A stretch of 5,421 nucleotides of DNA from Gammaproteobacteria bacterium (GTDB lineage: Bacteria > Pseudomonadota > Gammaproteobacteria > SZUA-229). Position numbers and translations under genes: made by a program. The notes below the pieces were generated by a model. That model did not search any database, was not told where the DNA came from, and worked only from the letters and a program-made list of their open reading frames with translations. The stretch is taken from contig DROB01000189.1 in NCBI GenBank assembly GCA_011321985.1, positions 1-5,421 on the forward strand. The letters run 5' to 3'. This document shows positions 1-5,421 of this stretch, piece by piece (positions within the stretch are counted from its first letter, which is position 1; each line of letters starts with the position of its first letter).

Positions 1-1165
1 AGTAGGCATCTATCAGTTTCTTTGTATCATCCCGTTGCAGATAATTTTTATCGGTGAGCAGCTCCAGTACTTTTATGATGCCACGTTCACGTAGCTCAGG
101 TTCACGACCAGCCCGGATCAACTGCAAGGTCTGCCCGATAAACTCTATCTCTCTGATACCGCCTGGCCCGAGTTTGATATTATTGACCATACGTTTCCGT
201 TTCATCTGAGCGACGATCATCGCCTTCATCTCGCGGATCGATTCGATCATACTAAAGTCAAGATAGCGCCGATAGACGAAGGGTGTTAACAGAGACTGAA
301 GCGTTTTCCTGTCTCTATCACGACCTGTTATCAATCGTGCCTTGATCATGGCATAACGTTCCCAGTCCCTGCCATGCATCTGATAATACTGCTCCATACC
401 AGCAAAGCTCATCGCCATCGGACCACTCTCTCCAAACGGCCTGAGCCTGACATCTGTCCTATACACAAAACCATCCGCCGTCACTTCATCCAGCACTTTT
501 ATCAATTTACGGATAACCCTCAGGTAAAATTCATAATGTGAGGTCTTGCGACGACCAGTGGTTTCGCCGTCATTAGCGTAACCGAATATCAGATCGATGT
601 CAGAGGAAAAATTAAGTTCACGCCCCCCCATCTTTCCCATTGCGAACACCAGCAGCGACTGCTCTTCACCCATTTCATCCAGTGGCATACCAAAGGTATC
701 TGCCTGTATCTTTTCCAGGTGCCGCAGTGTTACGCTCACCACCGCCTGCGCCAGATCACTGAGTTCGTGAAGTATGGTTTCGATATCGGCGATAGCATTC
801 AGGTCTCGCCATGCGATACGCACCATCTCCTGTCGCCGGAAAATACGCAGTAATGACATCAGCTGGACTTCATCGCTGGCTTCATTGAGCACACTTCTGA
901 CCTTATCCTGATAATCTTCCAGGCTACGCGCCGAATCAAAACCCTGCTCATTTAATGTGAAAATAATGTCCGGGTGACGAATACTGTTATTCGCAACAAA
1001 ATCGCTGCATGCCCAGACTTTACCCAACTGAGGAAGCGGCAGAGTTGAATCCGGTTTGATATTTTCAGCTTCGCACGAAGCAGACCAGTCAGCCCAGTAG
1101 TTTTCGACATCCGAATACAGGGTACAGGGAACTAATGACAGTAGCTCAGCAGGTACTGAACGCAT
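1..1165 (-). CDS. glnE: Bifunctional glutamine synthetase adenylyltransferase/adenylyl-removing enzyme GlnE, N-terminal part (truncated by left window edge)
   Basis: GlnE adds AMP to, and removes it from, dodecameric glutamine synthetase (GlnA) in the cytoplasm, under control of the PII protein, so GlnA activity follows nitrogen status. I translated this frame by hand: 388 uninterrupted codons, about 40% of a protein that is usually near 950 residues. The visible part is the N-terminal adenylyl-removing half. It has the nucleotidyltransferase core GKMGGRELNFSSDIDLIF (residues about 177-194), with the two acidic metal-binding residues at D189 and D191 corresponding to the DxD of E. coli GlnE. 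RLRPFGESGP (240-249), GRDWERYAMIKAR and NIKLGPGGIREIEFI (329-343) follow, all strongly conserved in the family. The C-terminal adenylylating half lies outside the window. The ATG at 1165 is the only standard ATG start after an in-frame TGA about 48 bases upstream. It has only a weak purine-rich stretch (AAGAAGAAG) as ribosome site. No frameshift is visible, including across a run of seven C near 633. Identification is secure. Confidence 0.96.
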   Translation of the reverse strand, partial: MRSVPAELLSLVPCTLYSDVENYWADWSASCEAENIKPDSTLPLPQLGKVWACSDFVANNSIRHPDIIFTLNEQGFDSARSLEDYQDKVRSVLNEASDEVQLMSLLRIFRRQEMVRIAWRDLNAIADIETILHELSDLAQAVVSVTLRHLEKIQADTFGMPLDEMGEEQSLLVFAMGKMGGRELNFSSDIDLIFGYANDGETTGRRKTSHYEFYLRVIRKLIKVLDEVTADGFVYRTDVRLRPFGESGPMAMSFAGMEQYYQMHGRDWERYAMIKARLITGRDRDRKTLQSLLTPFVYRRYLDFSMIESIREMKAMIVAQMKRKRMVNNIKLGPGGIREIEFIGQTLQLIRAGREPELRERGIIKVLELLTDKNYLQRDDTKKLIDAY

Positions 1166-1185
1166 AGAATACTTCTTCTTGATTA

Positions 1186-1214
1186 ATTTAACTAACGAAC
1201 AAGGTGAGCATCAA
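1186..1214 (-). promoter_or_regulatory. Weak candidate sigma70 promoter for glnE
   Basis: On the minus strand, TTGATG (1214-1209) and TTAAAT (1191-1186) are separated by 17 bases. Each matches the -35 and -10 consensus at four of six positions. Transcription would start about 14 bases before the glnE ATG, giving a very short leader. In AT-rich DNA such a match can arise by chance, so this is a suggestion only. An upstream transcript reading through from pit is an alternative. Confidence 0.2.
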
Positions 1215-1320
1215 ACATGCACACCCCATCACTTTAACGCATTGCTGTCCCGTCAATTTGTTGATGTTAGCATTAAATGACGACGGCATAAGGGATTAAG
1301 CTGTGTACATACTATCCGAG

Positions 1321-1428
1321 ACATGAATCGGTGCACCGCATCTGTAGCACGCTGTGAATACATCCATATACGCTCAAATACCTCGTCCATGCGGCATATG
1401 GCCACAGATGCGGTGCACCGATTCATGT
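1321..1428. repeat. Perfect 25-bp inverted repeat (arms 1321-1345 and 1404-1428)
   Basis: The left arm begins ACATGAATCGGTGCACCG and ends CATCTGT. Its exact reverse complement occupies 1404-1428, with 58 bases between the arms and no mismatch. The arm core CGGTGCACCG is itself a 10-base palindrome, so each arm could also form a small structure or bind a symmetric dimer. A further short pair, AGCTGTG at 1299-1305 and CACAGCT at 1433-1439, encloses it in nested fashion with unequal gaps (15 and 4 bases). The left arm of a second repeat (1347-1375) sits inside the loop. From memory, and unverified, similar wording recurs as dispersed intergenic repeats in some gammaproteobacteria, which would make this one copy of a multicopy element. 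Confidence 0.93.
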
Positions 1429-1491
1429 TTCTCACAGCTAGCGAGGCAGGGATGCGGATGTCGAGCTTACATGGATGTATTTACAGCGTGC
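1347..1491. repeat. Imperfect 29-bp inverted repeat (arms 1347-1375 and 1463-1491), interleaved with the 25-bp repeat
   Basis: The left arm starts GCACGCTGTGAATACATCC. The reverse complement of 1463-1491 matches it at 26 of 29 positions, and 21 bases (1347-1367 against 1471-1491) carry a single mismatch. The arms are 87 bases apart. The left arm lies inside the loop of the 25-bp repeat and the right arm lies outside it, so the order along the DNA is b, a, b', a'. The two stems therefore cross and cannot both sit in one simple nested hairpin. This points to two oppositely oriented partial copies of a modular repeat, or to a pseudoknot-like fold if transcribed. Confidence 0.9.
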
Positions 1492-1552
1492 CTTGAATGA
1501 TGTGTATCCTTTATTTCCGTACTACCTGGTAACTGTATATTAATTAAACAGA

Positions 1553-2818
1553 TTAACTAAAGATACCTTTTAAGGTAAAGAAGAACAAGATAGACAAGAT
1601 CGCACCCGCCGGTAGCGTCACGATCCAGGACATAAATATATTACGGATCACGGTCATATTCAATGCCGCCATACCACGTGCAAGTCCCACACCCAATACA
1701 GCACCCACCAGGGTATGCGTCGTAGAAATAGGTAATCCTGTACCCGATGCCAGCACCACTGTCGTCGCCGCGGCCAGGGTCGCGGCAAAACCACGACTGG
1801 GTGTCAGTTCCGTTATCTGATTACCGACAGTCTCGATGACTTTCTTACCATACATCATCAAGCCGATGACGATACCCACACCACCCAGACCCAGTACCCA
1901 TAAAGGCAATGCTGATTTTGATGCGACTTCACCACCACTCTGCACGATACCGACAACAGCGGCAACCGATCCTATCGCATTGGCGACATCATTTGAGCCA
2001 TGAGCAAACGCCATCGCACAGGCAGTGAGCACCATCAATACACTGAAGATACGTTCGACATTGGTGAAATGAAAATGTTTATCCGCTTTCGGATCATGTT
2101 TGATCGTATTTATGTATAACTTGCCGCCCACCATGATGACGAAACCGATCAATGTCGCATAGCTGTACTGTTCCGGAGTAGATAGATCAAGGCCCACATG
2201 TTTCAGGCCTTTTACCAACGTCACCAGTGAGATGATAAAACCGACCAGAAACATATAATAAGGAACATACTTTTTTGCGTTGTCGTAAGGGTTATCGGTA
2301 TCCAGGATCAAGCTCAACACACTACGAAACAACATGAAAGAGATAAAACCGGCAAGGACCGGTGAAACCACCCAACTGGCAACGATGAACCCGACTTTAT
2401 TCCAGTGCACCGCATCCATACCGACACCGACCATAGCAAAACCGACAATCGCACCGACGATCGAATGCGTAGTCGAAACCGGCCAGCCGTTCTTTGATGC
2501 TATCAACAGCCACACACCCGCAGCGAGCAATGAAGCGAGCATGCCATAGAGCAATAACTCGGGGCTCGCCGATAATAAATCAGCATCGACAATGCCTTTC
2601 CGAATGGTTTTGGTCACCTGCCCACCCGCCAGGATAGCACCGGAAAACTCAAACACAGCAGCGATAAATACCGCCTGTTTGATGGTTAACGCTTTCGAAC
2701 CGACCGATGTCGCCATCGCATTGGCAACATCATTGGCACCGATGCCCCAGGCCATGAACAGGCCAAAGACGGCGGCAAGAGCAAGGAATACTGAGCCGTA
2801 CTGAACAATAATATCCAT
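1553..2818 (-). CDS. pit: PiT-family low-affinity inorganic phosphate transporter
   Basis: This inner-membrane carrier imports inorganic phosphate, probably as a metal-phosphate complex driven by a cation gradient as in bacterial Pit proteins. The 421-residue product is strongly hydrophobic, with about ten membrane segments. It shows the two inverted PiT signature repeats: GANDVANA at 27-34 with GSKAL at 40-44, and HGSNDVANAIG at 273-283. Each is followed by its paired re-entrant motif, WPVSTTHS at 112-119 and LPISTTHT at 362-369. A hydrophilic, charged loop (about 235-255) separates the halves. It is shorter than E. coli PitA (about 500 residues), as is usual for Pit proteins paired with a DUF47 partner. 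The ATG at 2818 has an AGGGG ribosome site six bases upstream and lies 9 bp after the stop of the DUF47 gene, so the two are surely co-transcribed. The precise substrate (phosphate alone, or also sulfate in some homologues) cannot be settled from sequence. Confidence 0.95.
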   Translation of the reverse strand: MDIIVQYGSVFLALAAVFGLFMAWGIGANDVANAMATSVGSKALTIKQAVFIAAVFEFSGAILAGGQVTKTIRKGIVDADLLSASPELLLYGMLASLLAAGVWLLIASKNGWPVSTTHSIVGAIVGFAMVGVGMDAVHWNKVGFIVASWVVSPVLAGFISFMLFRSVLSLILDTDNPYDNAKKYVPYYMFLVGFIISLVTLVKGLKHVGLDLSTPEQYSYATLIGFVIMVGGKLYINTIKHDPKADKHFHFTNVERIFSVLMVLTACAMAFAHGSNDVANAIGSVAAVVGIVQSGGEVASKSALPLWVLGLGGVGIVIGLMMYGKKVIETVGNQITELTPSRGFAATLAAATTVVLASGTGLPISTTHTLVGAVLGVGLARGMAALNMTVIRNIFMSWIVTLPAGAILSILFFFTLKGIFS

Positions 2819-2827
2819 GGTAAACCC

Positions 2828-3508
2828 CTACCTTGCCAGCATCAGCTGTAAACGACTGCCTACACCCTGAGATTTATCTGCGATCTCTCCGGTTCCTTCG
2901 ATGATCTTATACAAAAACATGACTTCGATCGGTGGCAGATCATTCTCGATCTCGAATATTTTCATGCGGATGGCTGATTGTAGATTGTCTGTATCACTCT
3001 CGATCTCATCCAGCCGGGTGATCATATCCGTGACGATGTGAATCTCCTGACCACTAAATCCAGTCGCAACCAGCTCATCAAGCTCATTGATCGCTTTTCT
3101 TGCCTGCTTGCACGCGGCAACACAACGTTCGATAAAACGGATGTAATCTTCCTGAATGATATCAGGCAGGGTCATATGTCGGCCGACGATGGTACCTGCG
3201 ATATCTTTCGCTTTATTCGCGATGCTGTCCTGCATCAGCAAAACTTCCAGCAGATCCTGACGAGAAACCGGCATGAATAAACCCTTGGGCAAATTCAGCC
3301 GCAGCGCTTTTTTCAGGATATCTGCATCTTTTTCAAAATCGGAAATTTTTTGCTGGAGCCGGGTAACTTCGACCCAGTCTTCATTGATAACAGCATTAAA
3401 GAGAGGAATTAATTCAGAAGCACACTTGTAGACTTTCGTCATGTGCGTTTGCAAAGGGCTGACTGGCGAACTGCCAAAAATGCCACCCATATAACCACCT
3501 ACGGTCAT
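2828..3508 (-). CDS. DUF47 (TIGR00153) PhoU-like protein, accessory partner of Pit
   Basis: This is a 226-residue, soluble, all-helical protein of the DUF47 family, distantly related to PhoU. Members are typically encoded directly upstream of a Pit transporter, as here and in the orfA-pit pair of Sinorhizobium meliloti, and are thought to modulate its activity or expression. The sequence follows the family from end to end: SPVSPLQTHM near 14-23, LPKGLFMPVSRQDLLE at 73-88, IANKAKDI at 96-103, INELDELVATGFSG at 140-153, and MFLYKIIE at 197-204. PhoU-type metal-binding E/DxxxD patterns appear at E59/D63 and E170/D174. The length matches the roughly 225 residues usual for the family. The ATG at 3508 is chosen because GGAGGAG lies seven bases upstream and the extra N-terminal residues align with homologues. 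An in-frame ATG at 3490, preceded by AGGTGG, is a less likely alternative. It is the first gene of a two-gene operon with pit. The molecular role is inferred from context. Confidence 0.92.
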   Translation of the reverse strand: MTVGGYMGGIFGSSPVSPLQTHMTKVYKCASELIPLFNAVINEDWVEVTRLQQKISDFEKDADILKKALRLNLPKGLFMPVSRQDLLEVLLMQDSIANKAKDIAGTIVGRHMTLPDIIQEDYIRFIERCVAACKQARKAINELDELVATGFSGQEIHIVTDMITRLDEIESDTDNLQSAIRMKIFEIENDLPPIEVMFLYKIIEGTGEIADKSQGVGSRLQLMLAR

Positions 3509-3515
3509 CTTCTTT

Positions 3516-3522
3516 CTCCTCC
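3516..3522 (-). promoter_or_regulatory. Strong Shine-Dalgarno site fixing the DUF47 start
   Basis: GGAGGAG reads on the minus strand seven bases before the ATG at 3508. It is nearly the full anti-16S complement and favours this start over the internal ATG six codons later. Confidence 0.8.
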
Positions 3523-3566
3523 GGCACTATTACACGGAATATTCTTCAGGACTTATTTTTTCGCGA

Positions 3567-3594
3567 ATTGTAATCATTCTGTAAAAAAAGAAAA
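3567..3594 (-). promoter_or_regulatory. Candidate promoter for the DUF47-pit operon
   Basis: On the minus strand, TACAAT (3572-3567) matches the -10 consensus at five of six positions. A poor -35, TTTTCT (3594-3589), lies 16 bases upstream of it, with A/T tracts around and beyond that could act as an UP-type element. Transcription would begin near 3560, giving a leader of about 50 bases. The weak -35 leaves this uncertain. I looked for a PhoB box here and found no pair of CTGTCA-like half sites 11 bases apart. Confidence 0.27.
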
Positions 3595-3604
3595 GCTTTT
3601 TTTT
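3583..3604. other. A-tract/T-tract with AAAAGCTTTT palindrome in the divergent pit/argE intergenic region
   Basis: Seven A, then G, then the 10-base palindrome AAAAGCTTTT (3591-3600), then more T. The tract is symmetric and centred in a 129-bp region from which two operons diverge. Such tracts bend DNA and can raise promoter activity in either direction. As a hairpin it would be almost pure A:T and weak. Nearby short palindromes are TTCGCGAA (3560-3567) and GAATATTC (3537-3544). Their role, if any, is unknown. Confidence 0.4.
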
Positions 3605-3637
3605 GCTTTATTTATGAAATAGTTTTAACGTGTTGAT

Positions 3638-4813
3638 ATGCCTGACAATAAACACACAAAAATTCCGGATATAAAACAGCTGATAGACCAGCTTTTAAAA
3701 ATACCGTCCATCAGCTGCACTTCTCCCGAGATTGATCAGGGCAATATACACATCATCAACCTGCTCGCCGACTGGTTTGAATCACTGGGTTTTCATTGTG
3801 TTATTCAGGCATTAGAACATGATGAAAACAAAGCCAACCTGATCGCGACACTGGGCCACGGCAATAATGGACTGGTTCTAGCGGGACACACAGATACCGT
3901 ACCGCTGGATGAAGCTCTCTGGCAGGTGGACCCGTTCAAAGCTACTGAAAAAAATGATCGCTTTTATGGCCTTGGCAGCTGCGACATGAAATCATTTTTT
4001 GCCATCATCATCGAAGCATTAAAATCGATCGATCTAAAAAAAATAAATCAACCGCTCATCATCCTGGCGACAGCCGATGAAGAGACCAGTATGTCTGGCG
4101 CAAAAGCCATCGCAAAGCATGCGAACTCTCTGGGCATCAACAATGCACGCTTCGCCGTCATCGGCGAACCCACAGATATGCAACCAGTACGCATGCATAA
4201 AGGCATGATGATGGAAGCGATCCAACTGGTCGGCCAGGCCGGTCATTCCAGTGATCCCGCGCTTGGTAATAATGCACTTGAAGCCATGCATAAAGTGATC
4301 AGCGAGTTGCTGAACTGGCGTGATGAACTGCAATCTAAATATACAAATCCATTATTTGAGGTCCCCGTACCTACTATGAATCTGGGGCACATTCACGGTG
4401 GTGACAACCCCAATCGGATATGCGGCAGCTGTGAACTACAGATAGACATCCGCCCTCTACCAGGAATGAAACTTTCAGATCTACGCAGCGAAATGCAGAG
4501 AAGGTTAAATCGGGTATTACAGGAAACCGGTATTCAGTTGAAAACCATCCCGCTGACCGATGGCTTTGAAGCCATGGATACAGACAGGCACTCCGAAATA
4601 GTACAACTCGCAGAAAAGATGACGAATACCGAATCTCAGGTCGTTGCTTTTGGCACCGAAGCACCGTATTACAACGGCATAGGTCTTGAGACCATCGTCA
4701 TGGGTCCAGGCAACATCAAACAGGCGCATCAGCCGGATGAATATATCGAGATGAAATCCCTGATGCCGGCCACCGACATCATCCGGAAGCTCATCTTTCA
4801 TTATTGTTTGTAA
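3638..4813 (+). CDS. argE: Acetylornithine deacetylase ArgE (M20 family)
   Basis: ArgE hydrolyses N2-acetyl-L-ornithine to ornithine and acetate in the linear arginine pathway in the cytoplasm, using a two-zinc site. The 391-residue length agrees with E. coli ArgE (383). All expected M20 residues are visible: H84 and D86 in LAGHTDTVP, bridging D116 in GLGSCDMK, general base E148 and ligand E149 in ATADEETS, E177 in IGEPT, and H364 in KQAHQPDEY. The dimerisation domain has GQAGHSSDPALG (199-210) and MNLGHIHGGDNPNRIC (247-262), which are ArgE-type wordings rather than those of the related DapE, so I favour ArgE. The ATG at 3638 is forced by in-frame TAG and TAA codons just upstream, but no Shine-Dalgarno sequence is visible before it. 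It diverges from the DUF47-pit operon and converges on the M48 peptidase gene. No other arg gene is in view, and no clear ArgR operator pair is seen upstream. Confidence 0.95.
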   Translation: MPDNKHTKIPDIKQLIDQLLKIPSISCTSPEIDQGNIHIINLLADWFESLGFHCVIQALEHDENKANLIATLGHGNNGLVLAGHTDTVPLDEALWQVDPFKATEKNDRFYGLGSCDMKSFFAIIIEALKSIDLKKINQPLIILATADEETSMSGAKAIAKHANSLGINNARFAVIGEPTDMQPVRMHKGMMMEAIQLVGQAGHSSDPALGNNALEAMHKVISELLNWRDELQSKYTNPLFEVPVPTMNLGHIHGGDNPNRICGSCELQIDIRPLPGMKLSDLRSEMQRRLNRVLQETGIQLKTIPLTDGFEAMDTDRHSEIVQLAEKMTNTESQVVAFGTEAPYYNGIGLETIVMGPGNIKQAHQPDEYIEMKSLMPATDIIRKLIFHYCL

Positions 4814-4845
4814 TCCGATAATTTATAACCGGTTACAGGCATTAC
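4814..4845. other. Short convergent gap between argE and the M48 peptidase gene
   Basis: Only 32 bases separate two convergent stop codons. They contain the perfect 10-base palindrome TAACCGGTTA (4826-4835), but no GC-rich stem followed by a T-run. I therefore do not call an intrinsic terminator. The palindrome could form a small weak stem serving either direction. Confidence 0.4.
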
Positions 4846-5421
4846 TCATAAATGCTGAAACCGATGTATGCGATCCGAAGTACCCGGATGACTGGATAAA
4901 AAATCCTGTACTGAATATGACTTCTCTTCGTTAAGCGAGGTTTCCGGCCCCATCTCCTGAAGGCACGCCTGAACCGACTTCTCATCCTGAATGCACCGTT
5001 CATAATCGATGCTATGACTGTATTCAATCCTCGACAGGATACTGGCAAAATTTCCGGGGGATATATTATTGTTCAACATATAATCAAGCGAGTAATCATC
5101 CGCTTCTGTCTCCATCTCACGCGAATAACCTGACTGGATCAATAGCGCCGGTAATCCGGTAATGATGGTACTGCTGGTCGAGACATCACCGGTGATGATG
5201 GCAACAAAAGCAGCAAGACTGAAGCCCTGAATTGCCATCCGCAGACTATGCCGGTGATGCAGATGCCCTATCTCATGCAACAACACAGCAATTAATTCCC
5301 CATCGGTGTCTGACAGCCTGACCAGATCGTCGGTAAAAACGATGCTACCATCCGGTAGTGCAAACGCATTGGCACCTATCGATTCGCTATGGCGAAATTG
5401 TACATGGATATTTTTTTTACC
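4846..5421 (-). CDS. M48-family zinc metallopeptidase, C-terminal 191 residues (truncated by right window edge)
   Basis: The open frame runs from the right edge to a TGA at 4848-4846, so the true start lies outside the window. The GTG at 5286 is an internal valine codon of the HEXXH helix, not the start. In the visible fragment, NAFALPDGSIVFTDD (18-32) is the usual strand before the active site. HEIGH at 49-53 supplies two zinc ligands and the catalytic glutamate, and E104 in SREMETEAD (101-108) is the expected third ligand. Between these lie two hydrophobic stretches (about 66-78 and 86-96), with TGDVS between them. This suggests membrane association, as in a subgroup of proteobacterial M48 peptidases. 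The tail LSSHPGTSDRIHRF matches the family's C-terminal SSHP.T..RI pattern. M48 members such as HtpX, BepA and LoiP take part in membrane and envelope protein quality control. The specific substrate here cannot be told. Extra cysteines and acidic residues (about 140-165) form a variable linker. Confidence 0.9.
   Translation of the reverse strand, partial: GKKNIHVQFRHSESIGANAFALPDGSIVFTDDLVRLSDTDGELIAVLLHEIGHLHHRHSLRMAIQGFSLAAFVAIITGDVSTSSTIITGLPALLIQSGYSREMETEADDYSLDYMLNNNISPGNFASILSRIEYSHSIDYERCIQDEKSVQACLQEMGPETSLNEEKSYSVQDFLSSHPGTSDRIHRFQHL

Larger units (their letters stand above)
1166..1552. other. Non-coding spacer between pit and glnE, largely filled by a composite inverted-repeat element
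   Basis: This 387-base gap lies between two genes that both read leftward. Its left third (1166-1298) holds only the weak glnE promoter candidate. The middle and right (1299-1491) are the inverted-repeat element listed separately. The remainder (1492-1552) is AT-rich, includes the 8-base palindrome TTAATTAA, and shows no hairpin followed by a T-run, so I see no classical intrinsic terminator for pit. A 60-codon open frame across 1253-1435 is made almost entirely of repeat arms and resembles no protein I know, so I do not call it a gene. Confidence 0.7.

Noticed and set aside
628..640. Run of seven C in glnE as a possible frameshift
   Set aside because: The reading frame stays open and matches GlnE on both sides, encoding GKMGGREL across the run.
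1253..1435. 60-codon open frame on the minus strand in the pit-glnE gap
   Set aside because: It is built from the inverted-repeat arms, has no recognisable ribosome site or protein similarity, and is better explained by the repeat.
1492..1552. Intrinsic terminator after pit
   Set aside because: Short symmetric strings (TACCTGGTA, TTAATTAA) exist, but there is no GC-rich stem followed by a T-run in the direction of transcription.
2334..2804. Open frames on the plus strand opposite pit (2334-2549 and 2592-2804)
   Set aside because: They lie antisense within a clear transporter gene and show low-complexity T/A/P-rich translations typical of the shadow of a membrane protein.
3579..3600. Possible PhoB box (CTGTAAAA) upstream of the DUF47-pit operon
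   Set aside because: Only one half-site-like string is present. The position 11 bases further on is A-rich with no CTGT match.
3610..3632. Possible ArgR box half site (TATGAAATAG) upstream of argE
   Set aside because: The second half (ATTCA-like) is missing, so it does not form the 18-base palindrome expected of an ARG box.
4034..4801. Minus-strand open frames opposite argE (4034-4333, 4374-4664, 4517-4801)
   Set aside because: argE is intact with every catalytic residue, and the antisense frames overlap one another and resemble no family.
4842..5048. 68-codon minus-strand frame overlapping the M48 peptidase
   Set aside because: It is arginine-rich out-of-frame translation of the peptidase C-terminus, whose own frame carries conserved family motifs.

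Overview
The window looks like a piece of a gammaproteobacterial chromosome of moderate GC content. It carries mostly housekeeping genes: the N-terminal part of GlnE, a Pit-type phosphate transporter with its DUF47/PhoU-like partner, ArgE, and the C-terminal part of an M48 metallopeptidase. GlnE and ArgE match their Escherichia coli relatives motif by motif, which supports Gammaproteobacteria. I cannot name a genus.

Layout: bases 1-1165 (minus strand) encode the first 388 residues of GlnE, which runs off the left edge. Bases 1166-1552 are non-coding and hold the most unusual structure in the window: a composite of two long inverted repeats whose arms are interleaved rather than nested. Bases 1553-3508 (minus strand) are a two-gene operon, DUF47 protein then pit, 9 bp apart. 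A 129-bp AT-rich divergent intergenic region follows, then argE on the plus strand (3638-4813). Across a 32-bp convergent gap, the 3' part of an M48 peptidase gene lies on the minus strand (4846-5421) and enters from the right edge.

Functionally, the DUF47 protein and the transporter form a known low-affinity phosphate uptake pair. GlnE adjusts glutamine synthetase activity to nitrogen status, and ArgE makes ornithine for arginine. The genes are neighbours rather than parts of one pathway. I found no phage, defence, CRISPR, transposase or RNA gene and no convincing evidence of an undescribed protein system. The interleaved repeat at 1299-1491 is the item most worth following up.
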